This document shows positions 24,561 through 37,143 of a DNA stretch of 64,000 nt, piece by piece (position 1 is the stretch's first letter; every line of letters starts with the position of its first letter). The translations under genes and the position numbers were made by a program. Source of the stretch: Malania oleifera. Its lineage: Eukaryota; Streptophyta; Magnoliopsida; Santalales; Ximeniaceae. A model generated the notes under the pieces. The model was given only the letters and a program-made list of their open reading frames with translations, did not search any database and was not told the origin of the DNA. The stretch is from NCBI RefSeq assembly GCF_029873635.1, contig NC_080419.1:61437040-61501039 (forward strand), written 5' to 3'.

Positions 24561-25935
24561 TGATATGTTCCTAAAATATACTATTTGAGGCCCCCATTTA
24601 CCTTTGTTTTGTCCCCATTTATCTTGTAAATACCCTTTGTTGTCATAGTACAGAATTATGCAAGGTTTGTTCATGCTTCAAGAAAAATAGGTTAAAACTG
24701 AGGAGTTAACCAATACGAGAAGCCAAGGGAGTATTTGGGAAACATAAAGCTCAAATCAGATGCTCAACCAAGACCCTAAAGCCTCACTTCATCAAAGGAA
24801 GGAAGACATGGTTTGACCATATGGTGTAACCAGCAACACAAGGGCGAGTAGGTCACAAGCTACAGACTCCAAGGTTCAAACTGAAAGAAAAATGTTGCAA
24901 GGTTCGACTAAGTGCTTGACCAAGTGACCCTGAAGGGCGACCAAGTCGAAATACTGAAGCTTACTAAGCTAGAGATACTAAGAGTCTCAACCAAGTGTTT
25001 GACCAAGGAGACCATAAAGGGTGACCAAGTCGAGATCCTGAGCTGAACTAAAGACTAAGATCCTACAAGTCTCGACTAGTAGCTTGACCAGCAAGACCCT
25101 AGAGTGCGACCAAGTCAAAGATGCCAAAGTTTGAATCTCAAAATTCTCGAGAGCCTCGACAAGAGCTTGACTAGGGGAAGACACGGTGTGACCTGATCAA
25201 CAGTGACGATTGTCTTTACGATATTTTCTGCTAAAGTTTCCTATTTTGAATTCTAAACCTTGTAAACCCTTTTGGTATAAAAGATAGTTTCGTCTATGTT
25301 CTTAAGGTTCCTCTTTGGCCACTTTTTGGTTAGTGATAGACCTAGAAAGCCATTAACAGCCACTTAGAGTAGGATTTACTGCTTTTCCTTTAAATTCTTG
25401 TACTGGTTCGTGCATGGAATCGTTGAAGGCCTGTGACAACCTTCATGTTCCTTGTGCTATTGCTTAGAGTAGATGGTTCTTGGTTGTAATCCTGATCGTT
25501 ACTGACAGACTTTCGAGTTGCAATTTAAGCCAATTTTATATGCTTTCTTTACTACTTTTATTTAAATACGTGCACTTTCAATACGTGCACTTTAATTTCC
25601 TTGCAAGTTTACATCTTTGATTGTGTTGAAACCCTAGGATAAAGGATAGCCTAGCAAGGGATTCACTCACTTATATGGACTAGGCTATGGTTCATGTACG
25701 GGGTGATCTCGTGATCATTGTGAAAGAGTATACCTTGGTTCTCGATTGTGCTCCGAACGATTTGTGCACCTTTGCTACTCTATGCCATTGAATAGTTCAC
25801 TTAGCCGTTAGCCTAGGATGGATAGCTGATTGGATATAGTTAGCACGCATGATAGTCTAGGCTTGATTCATAATATGAGATCTGCTTTGTAGGAGTAGTG
25901 TTAATGTAAATTTACATGCTTTCAGTAGTTGTTAG

Positions 25936-27226
25936 TGAAGGGACTTGCAGAATAGCCCTATTATCTAGTTGTAGTGCATACGGCTAACAAAAAAAAAATT
26001 ATCAGATCATGCAATCCCTAATTACGTGATTAGGATTATACCTGCTAGATCTGTCTGGTTTGATCCCAAATATGCAAGTACGAAAATGAGCTCTTGAAGA
26101 TGACCAGGGTTCTTCTACTATATTCCTTGAACACGCCTTGCTCTTAAGAGAGTGGGCTCGTAAGCGATTGTTAGGGATTTCTTCTCTCACGAAAACATCA
26201 GCCTCTGTGAGAGTTTTTTGGTCTCTCCTAGCTGAATGGAGCGCGTGTATATAGGTTACAGCAAGGACCTATGGGCAAATATGACTACGACTTCCCACGT
26301 AATTAAGAATTCCTAATTCAATCCGAATTTATCCTTAATTACGTTAATTATAATTTATACCACTAAAGAATTATAATTGCACCCCATGTCATATTCGAAA
26401 TTAAATTTTGAGCTCCAATTATTACATGCTTTTTTATCTCCCCACGTAAAGATTATAGATACCCATCTATTAAATTAAATTACTAACAATTTAATTAATT
26501 GACATATTAATTCCCTAAGACCTTCCACTTAACTTATGTGATGTGCCGGATTCAAAATCCACCTACAGGGTTTGACACAATCAAAACTTATAAGATTCCT
26601 CAAGGGGATATCATCAATCCCAATACCGGGACATGGATTCCATCAATAATTAATGTTCACCATACACATAATGTCATCACCTAACTCACTGAGTATTTTG
26701 ACTCATAAAGAATCTCACTCTTCTATGAATCAAAGTAATAAACACAATATGCACGTGTCTAATAATTATATCAGGATTATGAGCATAAGCACTCATAATA
26801 GGTATGAGGTATAAATTGTTTTATATAGTCAGTATAAAAGCAATTACCTCAAGATGGTCATGTTCAATACACACAAAATGTACCAGCACAAGGAGATGGA
26901 ACTGTATCTTTCCCAATAGTTAAGATAGATTTATTAAAACCTTGTGCTATAGTCCTACTAATGGTGTGTCCAATTTCATTTAAGACTGTGAACAATAAAC
27001 TTATATTCTATAAGAATTGATGATCTAATCTTCTGTGTATAAGTCATGCTTTACACACTAGTTCACTTATTATATAGAATAAAAGACATACATGCATAAT
27101 CATTAAATAAATAATGTCAGTCAAACATTGCTCACAAAGATTCTCATTAAAATGGAATAACTAAAGTTATTAATAAATACTAAAACCAATTACATAAAGC
27201 ATGTGTTTCAGTATAAATCCTTAACA
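25936..27226 (-). repeat. 3' LTR of copia E
   Basis: 1291 bp, aligning throughout with 32762-34019. On the minus strand it starts TGTTAAGGATTTATAC, immediately after the polypurine tract at 27227-27237. The small minus frame at 26002-26190 is not conserved in the other LTR. Confidence 0.9.
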
Positions 27227-27237
27227 ATCTCCCACTT
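27227..27237 (-). promoter_or_regulatory. Polypurine tract of copia E
   Basis: The minus strand reads AAGTGGGAGAT directly before the LTR start TGTTAAGG. This is the expected plus-strand primer site. It lies 10 nt from the end of the RNase H frame at 27248. Confidence 0.8.
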
Positions 27238-27247
27238 AGACTCAAAG

Positions 27248-28250
27248 TCATGCTACCATACATCTCACTCCTCTTCCCTCTACATGACTATCAAAAGTCC
27301 TAGCTGGTAAGCTCTTTGTAAACAGGTCTACGAGGTTGCTTGCGGATGCAATCTTTATCACCATTACATCATCTGTCTTCCTAATATCTCGTATTAGGTG
27401 ATACTTGTGCTCGATGTGTTTTGTCCTCTTACGGCTCCTGGGTTCCTTTGAGTTAGCAACTGCACCACTATTATCACAGTAAAGTGTAATAGGTGATTGT
27501 ACCAAAGGCACCACTCCTAGATCCAATAGAAAGTTCCTGAGCCAAATGACCTCCTTGGCAGCCTCAGAGGTTGCCACATATTCGGCATCCATAGTGGAAT
27601 CAACAACACATGATTGCTTGATACTCCTCCAACTATGGCTCCACCTCCTAAGGTAAACACATTTCCTAAGGTTGATTTTTTGGAATCCTTATCTAACTAA
27701 AAATCTGAATCTGTGTACCCAATGGGTACTAGACTGTCTACTTGATAAACCAACATATAATCCCTAGTCCTTTTCAGATACTTGATTATATGTTTTACCG
27801 CAGTCCAGTGTTCCCGCCCTGGATTAGACTAATATCTGCTGACTATGCCTACGACAAAATAGATGTTGGGTCTAGTGCAAAGCATAGCATACATGAGGAT
27901 TCCTACTACTGATGCATAAGGAACTGCCTTTTTATGTTCTCTACCTTAATCGATGTTTTAGGACACTGATCCTTGGATAGAGAGATTCCATGTCTAAAAG
28001 GGAGTAACCCTTTCTTAGAATCTTGCATGCTGAAACGAGCAAGAATCATATTGACATAAGTAGCTTATGACAAGCCTAATATCCTTTGCTTGTGATCTCG
28101 CAAAAGCTTGATCCCACAGATGTCACCGGCTTCTCCCAAGTCATTCATGTCGAACTGTCCAGATAACCATACCTTAACCGATGATAATACCCCCATATCG
28201 TTTCCAATGAGTAAGATATCATCCACATATAGCACCAAGAATACCACAAT
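27248..28250 (-). pseudogene. Copia RT (part) and RNase H
   Basis: The RNase H frame (27248-27592) carries MDAEYVATSEAAKEVIWL, YCDNSGAVANSKEP, RTKHIEHKYHLIRD and the C-terminal DLFTKSLPA, all classic copia RNase H signatures. Upstream, 28065-28247 has the RT catalytic motif LYVDDILLIGND. Between them (27593-28064) only broken frames are seen. It would copy RNA to DNA and remove the RNA strand. It is inactive because the reading frame is interrupted several times. Confidence 0.88.
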
Positions 28251-29180
28251 GTTTTTGTCATGCTTTTTGTATACACATGACTCATCAGGGCATTAATCAA
28301 AACCATAAGATTTAATGGCTTGATCAAAATAGATGTTTCAATACCTAAATGCTTGCTTAAGTTCGTAAATGGACTTCTTAAGCTTGCACAACATGTGATG
28401 TTGGCCTATTGTTGCAAAACCATATGGTTGTACCATATAGATGCACCCATCAAGACTTCCATTGAGGAAAGCTGTCTTCACACCCATTTTCCAAATTTCA
28501 TAATTGAAATAAGCTGTAATGGATAAGAGAATCCAGATAGACTTTAGCATGGCTACCAGCGAGAAAGTTTACTCATAGTTGATTCCCTCTTTCTGAGTAA
28601 ACCATTTCGCAACAAGCCTTGCCTTGAAGGTTTCCACCCTCGCTTATGCTCCTCCCTTCTTCTTATAGATCCACTTGCATCCAATGTATTTCATCCCTTA
28701 GGGTGGCTTTACAAGATCTTAGACTTGATTAGAGTACATAGACTCCATCTCTGATTTTATAACTTTCTGCCAGAGTTTTGTATCTTTATCTTGAAGTGCT
28801 TCATAACAGTTTCCAGGTTTGATATCCAGTTCATGAGGGATCCTGTCATAAGACTCTCCAAAGAACATATACCGATCAAACTGGTGTACAACGCTCCCAC
28901 TACAATGAGGCACGTTTTTCTATGTTGATCCTGATCCTTGTGCACCATCATTCTGCCCTAGTTGTACAATCGGCGTATTGATGGTAGTTGCATATGATGG
29001 GTTAGACTCAGCTTGAGTTACAACATTCCTCCCACTATGATGAGGTAATGGGATGTCAATAACTCTGTCTTGTGGTGGTTCTTCTTGCACTATTGGTATA
29101 GCTGGTATATCTCCTCTCAACTCTTCTAGAACAATCCTACTTCTAGGTTTGTGGTTCATTACATAGTCCTCTTCCAAGAA
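28251..29180 (-). pseudogene. Copia RT N-terminal part and pre-RT linker
   Basis: The minus frame 28338-28550 has MGVKTAFLNGSLDGCIYM and LCKLKKSIYELKQA (RT fingers). 28719-28913 has DRYMFFGESYDRIPHEL and the ALQDKDTKLWQKVIKSEMES segment that opens copia RT. 28920-29177 is the proline-rich linker. Frames overlap and shift, so it is a decayed polyprotein. Confidence 0.82.
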
Positions 29181-29960
29181 TCGAGCATTGGTGCTAACAA
29201 TGACCTTCTAATCATTAGGACAATAAAATAAACCACCTTTTGTTCCTCTAGGGTAGCTAACAAATAAACAGACATCTATCCTTGATTCCAACTTATCTTT
29301 TTTCCCTTTTAGCATATATGCTGGACTACTCCATATCTGAACATGCCACAAACCATAATTCTGTGGGTGTAGTAGGTACTGACTTAAATGGGACCAAGTT
29401 CAGAATATAGGTTGTTGTATCTAGTGCGTGCCCCCAAAATGAATTAGGAAAATCTAAATAACTCATCATAGATTTGACCATGTCCATAAGAGTCATATTC
29501 CTTCTTTCTGTTACACCATTCTGTTGTGGCATACCAGGTGTAGGCAACTAGGATTCAATTCCCTCCTCTGATAAGTAATCCACAAATTCTCCTAAGAGGT
29601 ACTCGCCACCACGATCATATTATAGTGTCTTGATACATTTACCTTGACGCTTCTCCATTTTTGCCTTAAATACCTTGAATTTCTCAAAGCATTCAAGCTT
29701 ACGACGCATCAAATAAATATACCCATACCTTGAGTAATCATCGATGAAAGTAACGAAATGCTCAAAGCCACCTCTAGCCTGGATAGTCATGGGATCGCAC
29801 AAATCAGAGTGAACAGTTCTAATGCCTTTTTTGCTCTATAGCCCTTGGCAAAAAAAGGGCTGCTTGGTCATCTTACCTTCTAAGTAGGATTCACAGACTG
29901 GTAGTGCCTCCACTTCTAATGAACCTAATGGTCCATTCTGAACCAACCTTGAAATCCATC
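29181..29960 (-). pseudogene. Copia integrase core
   Basis: 29620-29802 has FVTFIDDYSRYGYIYLMRRK (the catalytic Asp region), and 29326-29547 has TPGMPQQNGVTERRNMTLMD (the catalytic Glu region) and NSFWGHALDTTTYILN. The upstream GAG-pre-integrase region is near 29880-29960. It would join the DNA copy to the genome. It is interrupted by stops. Confidence 0.87.
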
Positions 29961-30480
29961 TGAGATTAATATGACCTAGGCGTAAGTGTCAAAGATAAGT
30001 TTGGTTCAATTCAGAAGGTTCTTTCTCTTACATGGTAGTTTATTAGTGTTATTCAATTCATTTAGTTACATTGTAGGAGAAACATGATTAATAATATAAA
30101 GACCATCCACCAATGTAACAGAACAGATAAAATGTTTACTTAACTTAATAACAACTAATTTATTAAAATAAATGGAATATTCATGATCAACCAACTTGGA
30201 AACTGAGATCAAATTCCTCATAATGGAAGGTACATAAAGAGAGTTTTTCAATATTAAAATCCTATCACTACCAAAAGAAATGTGAATATATCCTACTACA
30301 ACTACTGACACTCTCGTGCCATCTCCCAGAAATACGTAAATCTCCCCATCACTTAACTAGTGGGTTTGCTAGAACTCCTGCAAAGAATTGCAAATATGAT
30401 TAGTGGCTCCTGTATCTACACACTAGTTACTGGTAGATATCACCGCTAAACTCATCTTAACTACTAGTGAATGAGATATA
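29961..30480 (-). pseudogene. Copia protease region
   Basis: The minus strand near 30370-30430 encodes CVDTGATNHICNSL, the copia DTGA active site. 30066-30311 (ILKNSLYVPSIMRNLISVSK) is the conserved segment after it. In-frame stops are present. Confidence 0.83.
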
Positions 30481-31293
30481 CCTTTGTTGTTCTGTTTGGT
30501 AAGATAAATTGGACATTGTGATTTCCAATGCCTTGGTTGTTTGCAGTGAAAACACTTGCCCTTAGGCTTTTTCACTCCATCCTGCAGCCTATGCACTACT
30601 AGAGGAGCTCTCTTGGTTTTTGAACCCTTTTCTGCTTCTTTCAGCCTTTCGACTTAGAAGAAAAACCTTTCTTAGTCACAAAGGCAATAGTTGGCTTCCT
30701 GATGAGACCCTTGACTACTTGAAGCTCTTTAAGTAGTTCTACCAATAAGTAAGATAGTTTATTCATGCTGTAGTTCATGCAAAACTACTTGAAAGAGTCA
30801 GGATGCGACTAGAGAACGATATCGACCTGGGTTTCCCTATCTATTTTAGCTCCAAAGATCTCTAGCTCATTGAGAAAACCAATCATCTTTAGAACATAAT
30901 CCCTTATTGGGGTCCCTTCTGCCATAGTAGTATTCATAAGTTCCTTCATAGCAGTTTGCCTAGCAACACGATTTTGATCCCCAAACATTTCTTTAAGGTT
31001 TCGCATTATATCATAGGCGAAAGGATAAACTAGTGCTGATGTTGTAGAACATTTGACATAGATGCCAAAATGTAACACCGCGCCATCTCATTAGCCTTAA
31101 TCCACTTTTGGTAAGCCTAGGTTTCCTTATCGGTTGCCCCTTCACCAGGTTTCTATGGACATACCTCTATGAGCATATACTTGTACTCCTCTACAATCAA
31201 TACAATATCCAAGTTCCTTTTCTAGTCAATATAATTAGGTCCAACTAGTTTGTTTTCTTTGAGAATAACAACCAGGGGATTGAAAGCCATTTT
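30481..31293 (-). pseudogene. Copia gag with zinc knuckle
   Basis: The zinc-knuckle segment CFHCKQPRHWKSQCP is at about 30500-30560. The gag core frame at 30809-31078 has MRNLKEMFGDQNRVARQTAM and GTPIRDYVLKMIGFLNEL, as in copia UBN2-type gag. The likely start ATG is at about 31291 (MAFNPLVV). Several stops lie between. Confidence 0.83.
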
Positions 31294-32251
31294 AATCCTG
31301 AGAATCACATATTATAATAAAATACGATGAGCAATAATAAACTTTTAATTCAATTAAAAGAATATGGTTCTCTCTACCAATATTTTCTTTTAAAGAATCT
31401 GTCAGCAACCTAGCATATCGTGAGTAGTATACCTCAATAGGAGGTCGTCTACTATTTTAAATTTGTGTAGACAGGTGAGGACCTATTAATTTTACTATCT
31501 AGGCAAGTAACTCTGTGAAGCAAAATAAAACCGCTGACTTAACTTTGGTCCTATAAATAATAGCCGTGACTTAGATGGTGAGGATACTATTATTCATAGC
31601 TAAGTGTATACCATCACATAATATTAGACCTATTGTCCCATAGTGAATCCCCAAATGGAGAGGTGACCCAATACTAACAATTAATAGAGTTTATATTTGA
31701 TGAGTCTATAATTAATTCCATTCGATGGGGAGGAAGATACTAATATCATTACATAAAATTAATTACTTCACCTATAAACTAGTGATGGAGACCATGAGAT
31801 TTATATGTAATAAATACCCTCACCCACATAGTTATTTAATTTATGAGGGATACAAACACGTGTTTAATATTCAAATAAATTTAATATTCCAATATTGGTA
31901 ACTAAATTACACGCAACAAATAAAATTCCAAATTCCCTTAATATTTTTTTTTATGAAAGAAATTTTATTATAACTTGGAAATTAATTTTATTCTCTAGTT
32001 GCACATGCATAAACCAACATTGAAATTTTAAATTTTACATGTTAAGGACATAACACAATAACAACAACCACGTCAAGCAAACATATATAAACAAGAAATA
32101 TGATATAATAAATATTTGGCTATTATGGTCAAGTAGCTTGCATCCTAACACCATGAATCCTTGTTTGCCATTACGTAGTGTCAGGGTTCAGCGGGACCCC
32201 GAGGCAGCGCCCCTAGCGGGGTTTGACCTACTTGGTCAAGTCGCAGGGGTC

Positions 32252-32327
32252 TAGGTAAATTTAAATTCAAATTTAAAGTCAAATTCAAATTCAAAGGCAA
32301 ATTTAAATTCAAATTCAAATTCAAAAA
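32252..32327. repeat. Hexamer-like AAATTC tandem tract
   Basis: Repeated AAATTC/AAATTT words in the leader of copia E. On the minus strand it gives a repeating LNLNLN frame, which is an artefact. Confidence 0.85.
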
Positions 32328-32416
32328 AGGAACGAAAAACTGCATCACTGTTCTAGGGTTTTTCCTATTTTTCGCCATTATTATGCACACGCCGCAACTA
32401 TGCCTCCTTCTCAGAT

Positions 32417-32624
32417 GAAGCTGCATCAGATTACAAAATCCTATGCCTCTATCACCAGAGTTCACATGCTATGAATCTTGTAATAAACAATCGCAATCAC
32501 AAAACACACATTCGTGTGATGAAGTTGCATCAGATTACAAAATCTTATGCCTCCATAACTGGAGTTCACATGCTACGAATCTTGTAATAAACAAATGCAA
32601 TCACAAAACATACATTCATGTGAC
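32417..32624. repeat. 104-bp tandem duplication
   Basis: Two adjacent copies (32417-32520 and 32521-32624), each starting GAAG(C/T)TGCATCAGATTAC and including CACATGCTA(T/C)GAATCTTG. They differ at scattered bases. They lie between PBS and gag of copia E. Confidence 0.85.
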
Positions 32625-32742
32625 CATAATTGCCAGATAGAACGTTGCAGAACAGATGTTAGTGCATACACATGTTCTACCCCAAGCATGCATTGATTTG
32701 ATTTTCGAAGAACATGGTATTATTATCTATATATAGTATCAA

Positions 32743-32759
32743 CCGAGGCTCTGATACCA
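32743..32759 (-). promoter_or_regulatory. Primer-binding site of copia E (initiator Met)
   Basis: The minus strand reads TGGTATCAGAGCCTCGG, complementary to the 3' end of plant initiator tRNA-Met. It lies 2 nt from the 5' LTR edge. This is the usual copia primer. Confidence 0.92.
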
Positions 32760-32761
32760 AT

Positions 32762-34019
32762 TAAAGGGACTTGCGGAATAGCCCTAAGATCCGATTGTAG
32801 TACATACAGATAACAAAAAAATTATTAAATCATGCAATCCCTAATTACATGATTAGGAGTATACCTGCGAGATCTGTCTGGTTTGATCCAAATCTGCAAG
32901 TACAAAAATGAGCTCTTGAAGATGACCAAGGTTCTTCTACTGTATTCCTTGAACACGCCTTGGTCCTAAGAGCGTGGGCTCATAAGCGGCTGCTAGGGTT
33001 TTCTTCTCTCACAAAAACATCTGCTAAATGGAGCGCGTGTATATAGGCTACAGCAGGGACCTCTGGGAAAATATCACTAAGGCTTCCCACGTAATTAAGA
33101 ATTCCTAATTCAACCCGAATTTATCTTTAATTACGTTAATTATAATTCATACCACTAAAGAATTATAATTGCACTCCCTGTCATATTCGAAATTAAATTT
33201 CAAACTCCTATTATTAAATGCTTATTTATCTCCCCATGTAAAGATTACAGATACCTATCTATTAAATTAAATTACTCACAATTTAATTAATTGACATATT
33301 AATTCCCTAAGACCTTCCATTAAACTTATTTGACGTTCCAGATTCAAAATCCACCTACAGGGTTTGACACAATCAAAGCTTATAAGCTTCCTCAAGGAGG
33401 TATCATCAATCTCAATATCGGGACATGGATTCCATCAATAATTAATGTTCACCATGCACATAATGTCATCACCCAACTCACTAAGTATTTTGACCCATAA
33501 AGAATCTCACTCTTCTATGAATCAAAGTAATAAACAATATATGCACGTGTCCAATAATCATATTAGGATTAAGAGCATAAGCACTCATAATAATCATGAG
33601 GTATTAACTATTTTTATATAGTCAGTATAAAAACAATTACCTCAAGACGGTCTTATTCAATACACACAAAGTGTACTAGCACAAGGAGTTGGAACTGTAC
33701 CATTCCCAATAGTCAAGACAGACCTATTAAAGCCTTGTGCTATAGTCCTACCAATGGTGTGTCCAATTTCATTTAAAACTATGAACAATAAACTTATATT
33801 TTATAAGAACTGATGATCTAATCTTCTGTGTATAAGCTATACTCTATATACTAGATCACCTTCTATAGAGAACTAAAGACACACATGCATAATCATTAAA
33901 TAAATAATGTCAGGCAAATATTCCTCACAAAGATTCTCATTAAAATGGAATCACTAAAGTTATTAATAAATACTAAAACCAATTACATAAAGCATGTCTT
34001 TCGGTATAAATCCCTAATA
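32762..34019 (-). repeat. 5' LTR of copia E
   Basis: 1258 bp matching 25936-27226, with scattered substitutions and small indels. The outer end on the + strand (CCCTAATA) is degenerate compared with CCTTAACA in the other LTR. Confidence 0.9.
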
Positions 34020-34222
34020 GCTAGAAAAACCTTTCAAAATCTTTTTTTTTTTTCTACCTTCTACACAAAGTGTAGTAAATTAGGCTAGAAGTGGTTGACA
34101 ACTACACACCAGTCCTTGTGGATCGACACCTGACTTACTCATTGTTTTATTGAACTTGGGATAGTTAGGTTTATAAATTTTATCTTTGGTAGTTAAGGAC
34201 CTAAGCCTTGGCGAACCTACCA

Positions 34223-34565
34223 TTAAGCCAATACAATCTTTTCTTAAGAAATAACTTGTTCGATAAAGACTTAGACATATATAGGCTTTCTAGTTTCTTC
34301 CAAACTCTTGACAGAGAATCCTTATCCATGACATGATACAACACATAATTAGCCAAACAAAGTCGGACAGTTGATACAACCTTTGCTTCCAATTCATTCC
34401 AACTTGTTTTATCCATGCTTTCTAGTTGAACTCCATATAAAGCCTTCACCATACCTTACTGCACTAACAGATCCTTAATCCTTATTTATCATAAACTTAA
34501 GTTTCTCATTCCATCGAACTTAACAACATTGAACTTCGCAAAAGAAGTTCTAGAAGCCATTACAA
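34223..34565 (-). pseudogene. Copia gag fragment, orphan
   Basis: The minus strand starts at about 34563 (MASRTSFAKFN) and continues in the 34201-34452 frame with WNELEAKVVSTVRLCLANYV, WKKLESLYMSKSLSNKLF and LKKRLY. This is the UBN2-type gag N-terminus of a copia element different from E. It is cut at the left by the end of the outer gypsy LTR (34222) and at the right by the family-D LTR. Stops are present. It is a relic of an older insertion. Confidence 0.75.
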
Positions 34566-35065
34566 CAATGCTCTTGTAGTAACCCGAACTGAATTTTATA
34601 TAGTGGAAGACCTCAAATTTATTTACCAGAGTACTAAAAACCTTTTATTACAACAATATCTAAAATATCAAATATTATTATCCGTAAAATTCTAAAACAT
34701 TAAAAAATACAAATAATCTAGGATCTATTCTAAATAACTCTTACTATCCCACCCACGCTTCCACTACACTACTTTGATTTTGTCTAAGTTCCTCAGGGTA
34801 TCTAAAATGTATGAAAATAATTTGATGAGACATCCCTCAGTAAATATGGACTAAATTATCATCAATGTGTGGCTAAAATGAGATGTAGTATAAAAATACA
34901 TTCAATAATTATATTCTAATAAAAATCGCATTTGTAAATATTTAATTTAATAATTTAACTCATAAACCCGCATTTGTAAAACAATGGACCACATATAAAC
35001 AAATATATGTACTTTTCTTCAAATCATAATTTAAGCTTATCATATGATCATAATCACATAAATAC

Positions 35066-35070
<5 letters not shown>

Positions 35071-35108
<38 letters not shown>
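35071..35108. repeat. (TA)n microsatellite, left half
   Basis: About 19 TA units that end exactly at the start of the family-C copy. The array resumes at 37144. Confidence 0.95.
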
Positions 35109-35112
<4 letters not shown>

Positions 35113-37138
35113 AGAATTGGTGTGATCCCAAGAGGGGGTGAATTGGGTTTTAAAACATTTTTCGCTAATTTAAACATTTCACTAATTCACCGCGTATCAT
35201 ATCCCTTTCAACATATACACGTGTGTAAAATGATTTTCACACTAAAAGTAAATATACACGTGTGCAGTATCTTATTTAAATCAAATGTGTGCATGAGAAT
35301 AATTAAGACATTAAACAATCATTCATAAACATGTTGAACTTAAAGTGCAGGATTTTAAATAAGATAGAGAAAGCAACACCAGATTTGTTATCAAGGTTCG
35401 GCCAAACTAGCCTACATCCCACCTTGGGCTTACCCCTAAGGATTTCACTATACTTGCTCACTTAACCGGGCGGAGCAAAAGCCTTTTATATCCTCTCCTT
35501 ACGAGGCAAGGAAAATCTCAACTCAATTACTAGATTGAGCCGAACTAGTCTCACTTATGGGGCTGAGACTCCCTAGTTCAATTCCGGGTTGAACCGAACC
35601 GGTCTCATTTATGGGGGTGAGACTCCCCAGTTTCAATTAATGGGCTAAACCCAACCGTTATAATAAAACATTTTTGTACATATGAAAAAGCTTCTAAATA
35701 CAAGCATAGATGTACACATTAAAACTTTAAGATGTATGCACTCTCTTATGATATGATTTGAGATCAATAGAGTAAAGGGTGTGTTTCTAAATAATCAATG
35801 CACAAATATGTGTATGAAAATATGAGTATTATGTTCTCCAACAAAGATTTATGCAAATGTGAAAAGCTTGGATAATCTAGGAGTTAAGCCCAATAGACTA
35901 TTGTGCAATAAATAAATTCTCCCAAAAATATTTATCATGAAAATAGTGAGGAGAAACCAAAGCTATATTCTCAAAAATGATTTTCAATATAAATAGTATG
36001 TAAGAGTATTGCATGTGAATACAAAAATAATTTGCCCCAAAATAAATATACTCTCTTGCTAGAATGATTTTGAAATGAATGGATGGAAAGAGAGTTTAAA
36101 ACAAGATAAGTGCTCTCTTTCAAAAATTATTTTTCAAACATAGAGTGTGAAAGAGAGTCTAAGAGATTAAAAACATTTTACCCCAAGAAAAGATTTTTGC
36201 AACAAAAAATTAATTTGGGGGAACTTTGACAAAAATTTGCCCAAAAGATTAAAGAAAGAAATTTGGCTAATTAATCTGAGTCATGAAAGGGGTATTTATA
36301 GATTTTCAACAAATTTGACCGTTGAGGGACATGCTCGGTATTTTGAAAAAGATTAATTAAGTTTTAATGACGTTTTAAACCTTTTAAAAAAATTCCAACC
36401 CGAGAGCACCAGTCGACCAGGATAGGTTCGGCCGATCGAAGTTCTTGAGGTTCAGTTGATCAGGCCAAAAATGAACTGTTCGTCCTGTCGACCGGACATG
36501 TATGTCTGAAGGGCGATTTTCTATTTTGTGAGGTTTGGTCGACCAGGACATTTTGAACTAAGAAGTTCGGTCGACTAGGTAGTTGGGGCATTTTTTGAGG
36601 ACCCTCGTTCGACTAGAGCGTCATTTTGGGCTCAGTCGACCAGGTGGTCAAAAAGTTGACTCCAAGGGAGTTCGGTCGACCAGGTGTAAATGAACTGTCA
36701 AGTTCGGTCGATTGGGCCATGGTCAAATTGTTGACCTGGACCGAGTTCGGTTGACCGGGGCCAAAATGAACTACCTAGTTCGGGCGACCGAGCTGTATGA
36801 TTTTAGTCTTTTTAGAAAAAGGTTTTTGGTGAGGTGTGCTAGTCCCTAGGGTCTATCTACGGTCATTCTGAGCATTCAAATTCATCATGTAGATGCATGC
36901 ATTATTACAGACTAGAGATATAAAATTAAATGCAATTACAAATTAAAAACAAATGTCTTCGTCTTTTTGCTCTTCCGACTTCATGGATTGTGGTTGATCA
37001 TATAGTCTTTAAGTCTTGCAAGTTCCATCACAGTTTCCTTATGTGTGTGTTAAATTAATGGACCTGTTCACATGTTAAATACACACATAAGAAACATGTA
37101 CTTTGTCAGCATAAAAAAAGGGATCGAACTCAAAAAGT

Positions 37139-37143
<5 letters not shown>
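35109..37143 (+). mobile_element. Family-C solo LTR, copy 3
   Basis: 2035 bp, TGTTAGAATTGG...AAAGTCAACA, with TSD ATATA on both sides (35104-35108 and 37144-37148). It sits inside a (TA)n array of the D LTR, so the TSD is weakly informative here, but the ends match those of the other copies. It contains many GTTCGGTCGACC-like words in 36400-36790. The equivalent parts of copies 1 and 2 show similar but decayed words. Confidence 0.87.

Larger units (their letters stand above)
31294..32761 (-). other. 5' leader of copia E
   Basis: No gene. It holds an AAATTC-rich tract (about 32252-32327), a 104-bp tandem duplication (32417-32624) and the PBS at its right end. The leucine/asparagine-repeat minus frame at 32181-32465 is made by the AAATTC tract. 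Confidence 0.75.
25936..34019 (-). mobile_element. Ty1-copia element E (complete structure, dead pol)
   Basis: It is about 8.1 kb with LTRs 25936-27226 and 32762-34019. The TSD is GTTAG (25931-25935) and GCTAG (34020-34024), four of five bases. An initiator-tRNA-Met PBS sits beside the right LTR, so it runs on the minus strand. Domain order is gag, zinc knuckle, protease, integrase, RT, RNase H, the copia order. All domains are present but interrupted by many stops. It sits in the LTR of the outer gypsy element. Confidence 0.93.
24561..34222 (+). repeat. 3' LTR of outer gypsy element A'', split by copia E
   Basis: The two parts, 24561-25935 and about 34025-34222, start TGATATGTTCC and end GGCGAACCTACCA, the reverse complement of the ends of the element A LTRs. 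Together they make about 1573 bp, the same as the complete LTR at 10723-12299. So elements A and A'' are the same family, with one inserted in the other in opposite orientation. The left LTR of A'' is outside the window. Confidence 0.8.
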
